Of a DNA stretch of 46,269 nucleotides, positions 32,866 to 42,152 are shown in pieces; position 1 is the first letter of the stretch, and every line of letters begins with the position of its first letter. The notes beneath the pieces were generated by a model that saw only the letters and a program-made list of their open reading frames with translations, was not told the origin of the DNA and made no database searches. Source of the DNA: Indibacter alkaliphilus LW1 (GTDB taxonomy: Bacteria > Bacteroidota > Bacteroidia > Cytophagales > Cyclobacteriaceae); the NCBI RefSeq assembly GCF_000295935.2, contig NZ_ALWO02000015.1, positions 1-46,269 on the forward strand, read 5' to 3'. The position numbers and the translations under genes were made by a program.

Positions 32866-33702
32866 ATGTCGGATTCACTGGTTCAGAAACTTAGCAAGGC
32901 TCACAAAGAATGCCCTGAATGTCCATCACCTAAAGTCATCCAGTCTTTTTTTGAGAATATTTTAGGCTTATTATTCCCTGATTTTGCCCATGAACTGCTT
33001 AAAGAGGAGGCTCAGGTATTGGCGAAAATTGAGGAATTAAGACACAAACTCAGTAATCTTCTTATCAAAAATAAGCACTTACATAATAGTGAGGGGGGCT
33101 TGATAGCTGATCAATTTTTTGAGGAATTAGAGCATGTATATGACCTTATCCAAAAAGATATTCAAGCGATGTATGCCGGTGACCCAGCTGCAAAATCCAT
33201 CACAGAAATCATTCGTTGTTATCCCGGATTTTATGCAATAGCTGCATATAGAATTGCACATTTGCTACATAGCTTTGGAGTGAATCTAATTCCTAGGATG
33301 ATTACGGAGTTTGCACATAGCCGTACTGGAATCGATATTCACCCCGGAGCAAAAATAGGTCAGCGTTTTTGTATAGATCACGGGACGGGAATTGTTATCG
33401 GTGAGACGACTGTAATTGGCAATGATGTGAAAATATATCAAGGTGTCACTCTAGGCGCTTTAAGTGTGGAAAAGGAAGATGCTGATAAAAAAAGGCACCC
33501 GACAATAGAAGAAGGAGTGGTCATTTATGCAGGCGCGACTATTTTAGGAGGCAATACTGTAATTGGAGAAAGATCAATTATCGGTGGAAATGTATGGGTA
33601 ACTAAGAGCATCCCTGCTTTTAGTAAAATTTATTATCAGGCCAGGATGTATAACCCAGATTCTGAACAAACTGATACATACATAATCAGAAGTCAAGGAT
33701 GA
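32866..33702 (+). CDS. cysE: Serine O-acetyltransferase
   Basis: 278 residues. The enzyme makes O-acetylserine from serine and acetyl-CoA, the first step in cysteine synthesis. A helical N-terminal half is followed by a left-handed beta-helix with the catalytic region 'FCIDHGTGIVIGETTVIGNDVKIYQGVTLGALS' near 164-196, which includes the family's active His and Glu. The early part contains 'KECPECPSPK' and a long helical domain typical of Bacteroidota serine acetyltransferases. It overlaps cysM by 4 bp (ATGA), consistent with a cysteine-synthase complex made in fixed ratio. Confidence 0.93.
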   Translation: MSDSLVQKLSKAHKECPECPSPKVIQSFFENILGLLFPDFAHELLKEEAQVLAKIEELRHKLSNLLIKNKHLHNSEGGLIADQFFEELEHVYDLIQKDIQAMYAGDPAAKSITEIIRCYPGFYAIAAYRIAHLLHSFGVNLIPRMITEFAHSRTGIDIHPGAKIGQRFCIDHGTGIVIGETTVIGNDVKIYQGVTLGALSVEKEDADKKRHPTIEEGVVIYAGATILGGNTVIGERSIIGGNVWVTKSIPAFSKIYYQARMYNPDSEQTDTYIIRSQG

Positions 33703-34577
33703 AACTTGTTGATTTAATAGGTAATACACCTCTTGTAGAGCTTTCAAATATTCCCCAAAAACAGAGTGTGAAAATTTTTTGTAAGCTTGAGGGTCAAAAC
33801 CCTGGAGGTAGTGTGAAAGACAGAGCTGCCTATAACATGATAAAATGTGCACTGGAAAGGGGGACTATCAGACCTGGAGATAAACTGATCGAAGCTACCA
33901 GTGGAAATACCGGAATTGCACTGGCTATGGTTGCAAATATCTTAGGTGTTGACATGACTTTAGTTATGCCTGACAACAGTACCAAAGAAAGGGTGCTTTC
34001 TATGGAGGCGTATGGTGCTAGAGTGATTTTGACTCCAGCAGCCAAGACTATCGAATATTCTAGAGCGCTGGCAGAAAAAATGGCGGAGGAAGAAAATTAT
34101 GTTATCCTGAATCAGTTTTCAAATCCAGATAATTACATGGCGCATTATCACACGACAGGTCCCGAAATTTGGAAAGACACTGATGGTGAGGTAACCCACT
34201 TCGTTTCAGCAATGGGGACTACAGGTACTATAATGGGAGTTTCCAGATATTTGAAAGAGAAAAACCCAAATATTCAAATTGTTGGCACGCAACCCACTGA
34301 TGGCTCCAGCATTCCTGGTATCAGAAGATGGACTCCAGAGTTTTTGCCTAAAATTTTTGAAGCCGAAAGAGTAGACCGGGTGATTGATGTAAGCCAGTCG
34401 CAAGCTACTGAAACGACCAGAAGGATGGCCAAAGAAGAAGGTATCTTGGCTGGAATGAGTAGTGGGGGGGCCTTATATGCTGCTTTGGAATTGGCTCAAG
34501 AGCTGGAAAAAGGAGTAATAGTATGTATTACTTGTGACAGGGGTGATAGATATCTTAGTTCGGATTTGTTTGGGTAA
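33699..34577 (+). CDS. cysM: Cysteine synthase B (O-acetylserine sulfhydrylase)
   Basis: 292 residues. The PLP lysine is Lys40 in 'NPGGSVKDRAA'. The substrate loop 'EATSGNTGIALAM' is near 64-76, and 'SAMGTTGTIMGVSRYLKEKNP' holds the phosphate-binding glycines near 170-190. Short length and the absence of the extra CysK loop fit the CysM group. It uses O-acetylserine from the overlapping cysE and sulfide (or thiosulfate in E. coli) to make cysteine. The end is 54 bp from the convergent DUF4397 gene. Confidence 0.93.
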   Translation: MKLVDLIGNTPLVELSNIPQKQSVKIFCKLEGQNPGGSVKDRAAYNMIKCALERGTIRPGDKLIEATSGNTGIALAMVANILGVDMTLVMPDNSTKERVLSMEAYGARVILTPAAKTIEYSRALAEKMAEEENYVILNQFSNPDNYMAHYHTTGPEIWKDTDGEVTHFVSAMGTTGTIMGVSRYLKEKNPNIQIVGTQPTDGSSIPGIRRWTPEFLPKIFEAERVDRVIDVSQSQATETTRRMAKEEGILAGMSSGGALYAALELAQELEKGVIVCITCDRGDRYLSSDLFG

Positions 34578-34631
34578 AAAATCCCGGAAGACGAACCGTC
34601 CCCCGGGCTACCACAAAATACTTGAGAAAGA

Positions 34632-35324
34632 TTAGAATTTTATATAGTTGGTAAGTAATTGTGCACTCAATGGATTATTTCCATTTTGAGCATCTGAGAA
34701 CCCTCTGATGATTAATGTATAAACTCGGTTTCCTCGGATATCTAAATTATCAATGGTAAGAACTTCCTCTCCAGAGTTATCCATGATAGTGATTTTCACT
34801 TTATTCTTTTCAATTTCTTTGAAATCAGTGATCCCTTTAAAAGGGATACTTTCTCCAAAAAAGTCAGCCTGTTCATCTATCTTGATTTTAAGATCTCCTG
34901 AGTCAGGAGACAATTGCGCCAGCCTGATCTGAGCTTTTTCAGAGGTTGGTTCTTCCCATTTGTCCTCAACTTTCAAGGCTTGAATTTCACTCATCTTGTT
35001 TACAAGAAATATAGAATAGACCTTATCCTTTTCTAGGGTATGTGTTGTCTCCAAAACAGTATTGGCGGCATTATGCGGGGTGAATCTCAGCAGTCGCTCA
35101 GCAGCAAAAAACTGACTGTATGGAAATGATGTGCTATACCTTAGAGGATTAGTATTGATCCTGTTGCTTTCTGCATAAATATCAAGGTCTGGTGAATCAG
35201 GTGAAGCATGATAAATAGTGAGAAATGCCGCATCAGGTGGAGTGACAGGGTCTCTGTCTTGTAGGCATGAATTAAGCAGCGTTGTAACTCCGATTACAAA
35301 TAAGACCATTAAGCTTCTTTTCAT
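34632..35324 (-). CDS. DUF4397-domain lipoprotein
   Basis: 230 residues from the ATG at 35324 (MKRSLMVLFVIG); the frame up to 35354 adds ten residues before the signal peptide. The lipobox LNSC gives Cys20. The domain begins with 'AFLTIYHASPDSPDLDIYAESNRINTNPLRYSTSFPYSQF' around residues 30-70, the DUF4397 hallmark with its D-x-D and Y-S-x-x-F-x-Y-x-x-F pattern, and has a partial second repeat later ('AQIRLAQLSPDSGDLKIKID'). These proteins are surface or periplasmic lipoproteins with immunoglobulin-like beta folds and unknown ligand. Single gene, facing cysM. Confidence 0.85.
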   Translation of the reverse strand: MKRSLMVLFVIGVTTLLNSCLQDRDPVTPPDAAFLTIYHASPDSPDLDIYAESNRINTNPLRYSTSFPYSQFFAAERLLRFTPHNAANTVLETTHTLEKDKVYSIFLVNKMSEIQALKVEDKWEEPTSEKAQIRLAQLSPDSGDLKIKIDEQADFFGESIPFKGITDFKEIEKNKVKITIMDNSGEEVLTIDNLDIRGNRVYTLIIRGFSDAQNGNNPLSAQLLTNYIKF

Positions 35325-35420
35325 AGCTATCAGGATAGATGAATATTTAATCATAAATAATAGTTGGTTTAGTTATTTGTCCACAGGACGCTGGAATAGT
35401 CAGATGTGCTACATAGGTAA

Positions 35421-35450
35421 AAAAAAATCCCCGAATTTTCGGGGATTTTT
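35421..35450. terminator. Bidirectional terminator downstream of the Gfo/Idh/MocA gene
   Basis: A perfect 11- to 13-bp stem, AAAAATCCCCG (35423-35433) with its complement 35440-35450, is flanked by A and T runs. It mainly serves the minus-strand oxidoreductase gene that ends 5 bp away. Confidence 0.85.
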
Positions 35451-35454
35451 ACTT

Positions 35455-36819
35455 TTAAACTGTATCTGGTTCCGGATGCACCCAGGGGGCTCGATAAGGT
35501 CTCCTGAGTTTAGCGGTAGCTTCTGGGTCATTCACTACTTCCATTTTTTGTGGATCATAGACTAGGGGTCTCCCGAGCTCCATTGAAATATTTGCCAATA
35601 TGCATGAAGCAGTAGAAATATGTCCTTCTTTTATATCGGCCACTGGCAATTCGCCTGTTTCAATAGATTTAATCAGGTTTTGCATTTGCCTTCTTGTTGC
35701 AGGAGCGGCGTTCAATTCAATTCTGTCCTCAGTAAGGTCTTCAGGATATTTTTCTCTTTCGTAAAGCACGTCAAACAATACTTTTTCACCTTCCATTGGA
35801 ATAAATTCCGCTTTCATGGTACTACCTGCTAAAGTCCCTTTTTCACCAAAGATTTTAAATGCCCATGGGTATTCAGGGTCTACCGGGGCACCCCAACTTC
35901 TGTGTTGCCAGACTACATTCAATTTATCAAATTCAAATATCGCAGTCTGGGTATCTGAAATATTTGATTTCCCATCTTTTTGAACATAAATTCCTCCAGT
36001 AGAGGTGATTTTAGTTGGCCAATCAAGGGCAAGTAGCCACCTTACTGTATCCAGCATGTGGACACACATGTCCCCGGTTATACCATTTCCATATTCCATG
36101 AATGTTCTCCACCAGCGAGTATGCGGAAGCCCGTCATATGGGCGCAAAGGTGCAGGACCAGTCCACATTTCATAGTCCAAAAAATCCGGTACTGGCTGTA
36201 CATCAGGATTTCCATTGGCGCGCATATGATAATAGCAGCAGATTTCAACATGAGAGATTTTGCCCAGCTTGTTTTTTTCTAAGATTTCTCTTTTTGCATC
36301 CCAAAGATGCGGTGTGCTTCTTCGCTGTACTCCTACTTGGACCATTTTGTTATACTTCCTGGCTGCGGCCACTACCGACTCGCCTTCTATTACATCTACT
36401 GAGATGGGTTTTTGAAGATATACGTGGGAACCTGATTTGATAGCAGCAATTGCCTGGAGTGCATGCCAGTGATCAGGACTACCTATGACTGTAATGTCGA
36501 GTTTGTGATTTTTTAGAAGCTCTCGATAGTCTTTGTACAGTGTAGGTACTTTTCCTGATTTTTGTCTTTGGGAAACAAGCTCTCCGGCTTCTTTGAGCAT
36601 ATTAGCATCAACATCGCAAAGTGCGACCACTTCACAGTCGGCAATTTGGATCAATCGGAAAAGATCACTTTTGCCATACCAGCCACTTCCTATGAGTGCG
36701 ACTTGTAATGTTTTTTCAGTTTTGACAAAATTCATACCCATAAGCCCCATACTTGCTAGGGCTAATGTGGCTCCACTTCCTTTTATAAACTGCCTTCTGT
36801 TTAGTGAGAGATTTTTCAT
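35455..36819 (-). CDS. Tat-exported Gfo/Idh/MocA family oxidoreductase
   Basis: 454 residues. A twin-arginine signal (LNRRQFIKG with Arg8-Arg9, then a hydrophobic core) indicates export in folded form with bound nucleotide. The Rossmann domain has 'VALIGSGWYGKSDL' near 39-52 and the usual nicotinamide motif is QKP in 'YLQKPISVDVIEG' rather than EKP. The C-terminal domain has 'EMWTGPAPLRPYDGLPHTRWW' and 'GNGITGDMCVHMLDTVRWLL', with the family's likely catalytic HxxD-type pair. Members of this exported group act on sugars or 3-keto sugars in the periplasm; the substrate is not known. A second such protein is at 43024-44373. Single gene with a strong terminator. Confidence 0.9.
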   Translation of the reverse strand: MKNLSLNRRQFIKGSGATLALASMGLMGMNFVKTEKTLQVALIGSGWYGKSDLFRLIQIADCEVVALCDVDANMLKEAGELVSQRQKSGKVPTLYKDYRELLKNHKLDITVIGSPDHWHALQAIAAIKSGSHVYLQKPISVDVIEGESVVAAARKYNKMVQVGVQRRSTPHLWDAKREILEKNKLGKISHVEICCYYHMRANGNPDVQPVPDFLDYEMWTGPAPLRPYDGLPHTRWWRTFMEYGNGITGDMCVHMLDTVRWLLALDWPTKITSTGGIYVQKDGKSNISDTQTAIFEFDKLNVVWQHRSWGAPVDPEYPWAFKIFGEKGTLAGSTMKAEFIPMEGEKVLFDVLYEREKYPEDLTEDRIELNAAPATRRQMQNLIKSIETGELPVADIKEGHISTASCILANISMELGRPLVYDPQKMEVVNDPEATAKLRRPYRAPWVHPEPDTV

Positions 36820-36874
36820 TGGTTACTGGGTTTGATAGGTGAATGTTAAATACCCAACCAATTTACAAAAAGGT

Positions 36875-36896
36875 AAAAACCAATCAAATCGGTTTT
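36875..36896 (-). terminator. Weak terminator after the Ldh2-type gene
   Basis: A 6-bp stem AAAACC (36876-36881) with its complement at 36891-36896, and five A (U on the minus strand) beside it. Short, so uncertain. Confidence 0.35.
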
Positions 36897-36905
36897 GATG
36901 GATGG

Positions 36906-37976
36906 TCAGAGGCTTACTTCAAATCTTTCTCCCAATTTGGTCAAATCATCAATTACGGCTTGTAAAAGCGGGATTCCATCTTCAATTCTGGCTTGTTCCA
37001 AATCCCTTTCCGGATCCCCAGGTATAAGCACTCTAGTATTCCCATCTGTGGGTTTTGCTTCTCTGAATCTGGAAATCCAGTTATCCATATGTGATTTGAA
37101 ATCCTCAGCAGGTCTAAATGCATCAATTCTCATTGCTCCCATAAAATGGCCAAGACCTTCTCCTACAGGGTTGGGATCCGGCTTTAAAAATGCAACGAAG
37201 GGAGGTACCCATGGGCCGTAATTTGCACCTGAAAGCACTGCTGAAAAAATGTCCACTATGGCTCCTAAAGCATATCCTTTATGAGAGCCATGCTCCCTGT
37301 CTCCTCCCAAAGGAAGTAAAGCACCACCTTTTTTTACACCATTTGAGTCTTGAGTAGGGTTGCCTGAAGCATCTTGCACCCAGCCAAACGGAGCATTTTC
37401 ATTTTTTCTTTGAAGTATTTCCAATTTCCCGTTAGCAGCTGTGGTAGTTGCCATATCTGCAACAAATGGGGGTTGTTTTCCAGCTGGAATAGCTACTGAG
37501 ATAGGATTGGTTCCCAAAAGCCTTTCCTTGGAAAATGTAGGAGAGACTAAAGGACTTGCATTGGTAAAAGATAGGCCTATCATGTCATGTTCCAAAGCCA
37601 TCATACTATGATACCCTGCAATTCCGTAATGGTTTGAGTTTTTTACAGATACCCATCCAGTACCTGCTATTTTGGCTTTTTCAATGGCGACTTTCATCGC
37701 ATATGGTGCCACGACCAATCCCAATCCAGCATCTCCGTCGACTACTGCCGTACTTGGTGTTTCATGGACTATACGGATATTTGGCCTAGGGTTGATCCGA
37801 TTCTTTTCCCAAAGTCTGACATAGCCTGAAAGACGTGCTACGCCATGAGAATCAACTCCTCTCAAATCTGCAGAAAGCAAGACATCCGCTCCAAGCGCTG
37901 CATGTTCAGCTGAACAACCGATTTTTAAAAGTATATTTTTGGTGAAATTATAAAGTCTCTTGTAATCAACTGTCAT
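36906..37976 (-). CDS. Ldh2/malate-L-lactate dehydrogenase family oxidoreductase
   Basis: 356 residues of the NAD(P)-dependent YlbC/MDH-type family, which has its own fold and is not related to the classical LDH family. Signatures: 'ADLRGVDSHGVARL' near residues 36-49 with the active His, 'VSVKNSNHYGIAGYH' near 109-123 with a second His, and 'DREHGSHKGYALGAIVDI' near 226-243. Substrates in the family include malate, L-lactate, ureidoglycolate, 2,3-diketo-gulonate and delta1-piperideine-2-carboxylate; it cannot be resolved here. It begins 32 bp after the Ppx/GppA gene, so the two may share a transcript. Cytosolic. Confidence 0.88.
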   Translation of the reverse strand: MTVDYKRLYNFTKNILLKIGCSAEHAALGADVLLSADLRGVDSHGVARLSGYVRLWEKNRINPRPNIRIVHETPSTAVVDGDAGLGLVVAPYAMKVAIEKAKIAGTGWVSVKNSNHYGIAGYHSMMALEHDMIGLSFTNASPLVSPTFSKERLLGTNPISVAIPAGKQPPFVADMATTTAANGKLEILQRKNENAPFGWVQDASGNPTQDSNGVKKGGALLPLGGDREHGSHKGYALGAIVDIFSAVLSGANYGPWVPPFVAFLKPDPNPVGEGLGHFMGAMRIDAFRPAEDFKSHMDNWISRFREAKPTDGNTRVLIPGDPERDLEQARIEDGIPLLQAVIDDLTKLGERFEVSL

Positions 37977-38008
37977 TTTCCAAGAATTGGGTATTTGAGA
38001 TTCGGGAT

Positions 38009-38965
38009 TTATCTGCTAACAGCCGGTGCCAGGGAGTGTTTACCCATAAGTTGTGCAATCGCGCCTTCCTTTAAAGCAAAATTGGAGCATGTCAAAACAT
38101 CCACAGGGACCATTTGAAGGATAAATTTTATCAAACAGGAGGCCACGACTATCATATCAACCCGCATGGGTATCATTCCAGGGATTTTAAGCCGTTCCTC
38201 CTTATTTAGGGTTAATAATTTGTCGGCTATTTCATCAAACGACTTTCTGGGAAGTTGAAAAACCTGCTGGTTTTTTGTCTTTTGCAGTTTCAGAGTATGA
38301 TAATAAATATCCGTAAGTGTGTCAAAAGTCCCAGAAGCACCCACTAAAGCAGTAGGCCTGTAAAGATCTACAGCTTCCTGTAGTTCAAAAAGATTTTCTT
38401 TTAAATAAGCTGTTAGGTTGTCTACTTCTTCAGAATGAATGGGATCATGGTAATGAAATAAGTCTAACATTCTTTGACCGCCTATTTCAAAACTTTTTCT
38501 CCAAAAGGCTTCATTGGCAGTTCCGATAATGAATTCTACAGACCCTCCGCCAATATCCATCATGAGGGCTGTTTGTCCATTGAGAGATCCACTGAAACGG
38601 ATTCCTTCATAAATCATCTGTGCCTCTTCATTTCCATCAATAACATTTACTGAAATACCGAAACTTTCTTTGATCTCCCTTACAAATGCGGGTCCATTTT
38701 CAGCATTTCTTACAGCACTCGTTGCAAATGCAAATACACTTTTGATTGATTCTCCATCAATTAGGCTCCGGAAATGCTTCAATGTGTGAAAAGCTCTTTT
38801 TTGCGCATCAGGGTGAATCAGGTTTTGACTGATGCCTCCCTGTCCAATTTTAACAGGGATTTTTTCTTTATAAATCGTGTGAAACCTGTCTTCGTACAAT
38901 TCAACCAATAACAAATGAAATGTATTGGTACCCATATCAATGATTGCTGCTTTATTTGGGATCAT
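38009..38965 (-). CDS. Ppx/GppA family phosphatase (exopolyphosphatase or pppGpp phosphohydrolase)
   Basis: 318 residues in the ASKHA fold: phosphate-1 loop 'AAIIDMGTNTFHLLLVEL' near residues 5-22, 'VFAFATSAVRNAENG' near 80-94, phosphate-2 motif 'MMDIGGGSVEFIIG' near 140-153, and 'ALVGASGTFDTLTDIY' near 210-225. The short length (no C-terminal HD domain) fits the single-module Ppx2-like proteins. It breaks down polyphosphate or pppGpp; no ppk gene is seen nearby. It is divergent from the acyl-CoA carboxylase gene, with promoter boxes for both directions in between. Confidence 0.9.
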   Translation of the reverse strand: MIPNKAAIIDMGTNTFHLLLVELYEDRFHTIYKEKIPVKIGQGGISQNLIHPDAQKRAFHTLKHFRSLIDGESIKSVFAFATSAVRNAENGPAFVREIKESFGISVNVIDGNEEAQMIYEGIRFSGSLNGQTALMMDIGGGSVEFIIGTANEAFWRKSFEIGGQRMLDLFHYHDPIHSEEVDNLTAYLKENLFELQEAVDLYRPTALVGASGTFDTLTDIYYHTLKLQKTKNQQVFQLPRKSFDEIADKLLTLNKEERLKIPGMIPMRVDMIVVASCLIKFILQMVPVDVLTCSNFALKEGAIAQLMGKHSLAPAVSR

Positions 38966-39075
38966 TCCGCCCTGAATTTTAGTTGTGCGAATATAGAAAG
39001 TTTATCTCAAAACCATGAGAATGACTATTTTTTCTTAAGTTCAGGAGAATTGTTTGATGTATTTACACAAATATT

Positions 39076-39105
39076 TTTGAGCAAAGATACCCCTCCTTAT
39101 ATTTG
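39076..39105 (+). promoter_or_regulatory. Bacteroidota-type promoter of the acyl-CoA carboxylase gene
   Basis: TTTG at 39076-39079 and TATATTTG at 39098-39105 have an 18-bp spacer. Transcription would begin near 39112, giving a short leader before the ATG at 39131. A TATCTTTG box on the opposite strand (39082-39089) lies within it and could serve the divergent ppx gene. Confidence 0.5.
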
Positions 39106-39130
39106 AGATAACCAAATAACTTTAGACTCA

Positions 39131-40714
39131 ATGGATAGCAATATTAAAGGACTTTACACTTTGCCCAGTAACAAGGATAAAATCGACTTGTTGAATAAAA
39201 AAAATGAAGAAGCACTTCTCGGCGGTGGGCAGAAAAGAATAGAAGCCCAACATAAAAAGGGGAAACTTACTGCAAGAGAAAGGATTCATTTTTTATTGGA
39301 CGAAGGTACTTTTCAGGAAATCGACAAATTTGTAATGCATAGAGCCAAAGATTTCGGACTTGATAAAGAGCATTATCTGGGCGATGGGGTTGTGACAGGG
39401 TATGGAGAGATCAATGGGAGATTGGTTTATATTTATTCCCAGGACTTTACAGTTTTTGGGGGCTCACTATCCGAAACACATGCCGAAAAAATATGTAAAA
39501 TAATGGATATGGCCATGAAAAATGGAGCTCCTGTAATTGGTTTGAATGATTCAGGTGGAGCTAGGATTCAAGAGGGAGTGGTTTCTCTTGGGGGCTATGC
39601 TGATATTTTTTATAGAAATACCTTGGCATCAGGTGTAGTACCCCAGATCTCTGCTATTATGGGACCTTGTGCCGGTGGAGCTGTTTATTCACCTGCGATT
39701 ACAGACTTTATCTTGATGGTAGAGAACTCCTCCTATATGTTTGTTACAGGTCCAAACGTAGTAAAGACAGTTACACAGGAAGATGTCACTGCTGAAGAAT
39801 TAGGTGGAGCGAGTGCGCATAGTACGAAAAGTGGGGTGACGCATTTTGCTTGTGCCAATGAAGTTGCATGCATGCAGCATATCAAACAACTGTTAAGTTA
39901 TATTCCTCAAAACTGTGAAGATGATGCTCCAATTTATCCCTATGAAGTAAAAGATTCAGAGACAAGAGAAATTCTGGATAAAATAATCCCAGATAACACC
40001 AATCATCCGTATGACATGCGGGAAGTCATAGAAGGCATAGTGGATGAATCCTCTTTTATGGAAGTTCATAAAAATTATGCAGACAATATTGTAGTAGGCT
40101 TTGCCAGGATTGCAGGTAGAAGCATTGGTATTGTTGGTAATCAGCCGCAGTCTCTAGCTGGTGTGCTGGATAATGATGCCTCAGTCAAAGCTGCAAGATT
40201 TGTAAGGTTTTGCGATTCTTTCAATGTGCCTTTGTTGGTATTGGTTGATGTCCCTGGTTTTTTGCCGGGGACTGATCAGGAGTGGAATGGCATTATTGTC
40301 AATGGAGCCAAGTTGTTGTATGCATTCTCTGAAGCGACAGTACCACGGGTAACAGTGATCACCAGGAAAGCTTATGGTGGAGCTTATGATGTCATGAACT
40401 CAAAGCATATCGGAGCGGATCTGAATTTTGCTTGGCCTAGTGCTGAGATCGCAGTGATGGGAGCCAAAGGCGCCGCAGAAATTATATTCAAAAGAGAAAT
40501 TGCAGTAGCAGAAAACCCTGAAGAAAAACTTCAGGAGAAAATAGATGAATACACTGCAAAATTCGCCAACCCGTATAGAGCGGCCCACCGTGGGTTTATA
40601 GATGAGGTGATTATGCCTTCAGAGACTCGTGAAAAGCTGATTAAAGCTTATAAAATGTTAGAAAACAAAGTAGACAAATTGCCGAGGAAGAAGCATGGGA
40701 ATATACCGCTATAG
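39131..40714 (+). CDS. Acyl-CoA carboxylase carboxyltransferase (beta) subunit, propionyl-CoA type
   Basis: 527 residues of the two-crotonase-fold carboxyltransferase family. The N-terminal half binds acyl-CoA ('[20 protein letters not shown]', '[20 protein letters not shown]'), and the C-terminal half binds biotin ('[51 protein letters not shown]' begins near residue 368). It transfers CO2 from carboxybiotin to propionyl-CoA (or a related acyl-CoA), giving methylmalonyl-CoA. Biotin carboxylase and biotin carrier subunits are not next to it, so they must be elsewhere. The length is usual for PccB. Methylmalonyl-CoA decarboxylase alpha subunits look alike and cannot be excluded. Confidence 0.92.
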   Translation: MDSNIKGLYTLPSNKDKIDLLNKKNEEALLGGGQKRIEAQHKKGKLTARERIHFLLDEGTFQEIDKFVMHRAKDFGLDKEHYLGDGVVTGYGEINGRLVYIYSQDFTVFGGSLSETHAEKICKIMDMAMKNGAPVIGLNDSGGARIQEGVVSLGGYADIFYRNTLASGVVPQISAIMGPCAGGAVYSPAITDFILMVENSSYMFVTGPNVVKTVTQEDVTAEELGGASAHSTKSGVTHFACANEVACMQHIKQLLSYIPQNCEDDAPIYPYEVKDSETREILDKIIPDNTNHPYDMREVIEGIVDESSFMEVHKNYADNIVVGFARIAGRSIGIVGNQPQSLAGVLDNDASVKAARFVRFCDSFNVPLLVLVDVPGFLPGTDQEWNGIIVNGAKLLYAFSEATVPRVTVITRKAYGGAYDVMNSKHIGADLNFAWPSAEIAVMGAKGAAEIIFKREIAVAENPEEKLQEKIDEYTAKFANPYRAAHRGFIDEVIMPSETREKLIKAYKMLENKVDKLPRKKHGNIPL

Positions 40715-40912
40715 CAATTGGAAGTTTTACAAAATGCAATTGATGAACTGACGAATTGAGTACCTGTTTTACTAATTCTCAGTAACGGGTATGATGAAAA
40801 GATCGATAGAGTCTTTGTTAGTTGGAATTTCAAGTATGGTAATTGTCTGTCTAACAGAAATGCTTACTACCGAAAAAAGCAAGGTTATTTGAGTTGCTCT
40901 TCGTAAATCGAC

Positions 40913-40928
40913 TTCGTGTATCGTAATT
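40913..40928. repeat. Copy of the intergenic word at 668-683
   Basis: TTCGTGTATCGTAATT, 14 of 16 bases equal to 668-683, preceded by an exact TTCGTAAATCG at 40900-40910. It lies in the 246-bp gap before the M42 peptidase gene, which otherwise shows nothing. Confidence 0.3.
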
Positions 40929-40960
40929 TTTGTAATATGAATCTAATAATAAAGAACTAA

Positions 40961-42040
40961 ATGCCTAATCAAATGAGTGAATCAATCATCTTTCTATATA
41001 AATACCTCAACAATGCATCTCCGACTGGATTTGAAGCTTCTGGCCAGAAAATCTGGTTAGACTATGTCAAACCTTTCGCAGATACACATTTTACTGATCA
41101 ATACGGTACAGCAGTCTGTGTAATTAATCCTGATTCCAAATATAAAGTTGTTATCGAAGCACATGCTGATGAGATATCTTGGTTTGTCAATTATATTACC
41201 CCTGAAGGATATATTTATGTGAGAAGAAATGGAGGGTCTGATCATATGATAGCCCCCTCCATGAGAGTTAATATTCATACCGATGAAGCCATCATTCCCG
41301 GTGTTTTTGGCTGGCCAGCCATTCATGTTAGAAAAGATGGAAAAGAGGAAGCTCCCACCTTGGATAATATTTTTATAGATGTAGGCGCCCGGACAAAAGA
41401 AGAAGTTGAAGAAATGGGAGTTCACGTGGGTTGCGTGGTTACCTTCAAGGATGAACTTCAGGAATTAAACGGCAAGTTTTATTCAGGTAGGGCACTTGAT
41501 AATAGGATAGGAGGCTACATGATTGCAGAAGTAGCTAAGAAAATTAAGCAATCCGGAGTAAAGCTACCCTTTGCTTTATATGTAGTCAACGCAGTACAAG
41601 AGGAAATTGGGCTTAGGGGTGCAGAAATGATAGCTGCCCGTATCAAGCCCAACTTAGCTATCATTACAGACGTTTGCCACGATACCACTGCACCTATGTA
41701 TAATAAAAATGTCAGTGGTGATCAAGTGGCAGGTAAAGGTCCTGTATTGACCTATGGAGCAGCAGTGCACAAAAAACTTCTGGATCTGATTATAGCTACA
41801 GCAAACAAAAAAGAGATCCCCTTTCAAAGAGCAGCTGCCTCAAGAAGTACGGGGACTGATACAGACGCTTTCGCATATTCAAATGAAGGTGTCCCCTCAG
41901 CATTGGTTTCTTTGGCTTTGAAATATATGCATACCACGGTGGAAACAGCAAGTAAGGATGATATTGAACAAGTGATTGAATTGATTTACCAGTTTTTGCT
42001 TGATTTTGATCCCGAATTTGACTTTAGGTATGTGGTTTAG
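40961..42040 (+). CDS. M42-family metallopeptidase (aminopeptidase/deblocking type)
   Basis: 359 residues. The dinuclear-metal ligands and catalytic residues are in place: AHADE near residues 67-71, 'GRALDNRIGGY' near 178-188, 'VQEEIGLRGAEM' near 211-222 with the catalytic Glu pair, 'ITDVCHD' near 237-243 and the last His in 'KYMHTTVE' near 325. M42 enzymes form large tetrahedral or dodecameric peptidases that trim peptides in the cytosol; no signal peptide is present. Two ATGs 12 nt apart are possible starts. Single gene; the BtuF-like gene follows 112 bp later. Confidence 0.92.
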   Translation: MPNQMSESIIFLYKYLNNASPTGFEASGQKIWLDYVKPFADTHFTDQYGTAVCVINPDSKYKVVIEAHADEISWFVNYITPEGYIYVRRNGGSDHMIAPSMRVNIHTDEAIIPGVFGWPAIHVRKDGKEEAPTLDNIFIDVGARTKEEVEEMGVHVGCVVTFKDELQELNGKFYSGRALDNRIGGYMIAEVAKKIKQSGVKLPFALYVVNAVQEEIGLRGAEMIAARIKPNLAIITDVCHDTTAPMYNKNVSGDQVAGKGPVLTYGAAVHKKLLDLIIATANKKEIPFQRAAASRSTGTDTDAFAYSNEGVPSALVSLALKYMHTTVETASKDDIEQVIELIYQFLLDFDPEFDFRYVV

Positions 42041-42152
42041 AAGCGAGATGCGGGAAATGAAAAACAAGCCAAGTAATTTCAGGGTGGGACATCATATTAA
42101 GACTCACTCAATCACCTAATCACTGACCAATAATCACGAGCACACTCTTCCC

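Noticed and set aside
34583-34607. CCCGG/CCGGG dyad between cysM and the DUF4397 gene
   Set aside because: Only a 5-bp stem with a long loop and no T-run; too weak to call a terminator.
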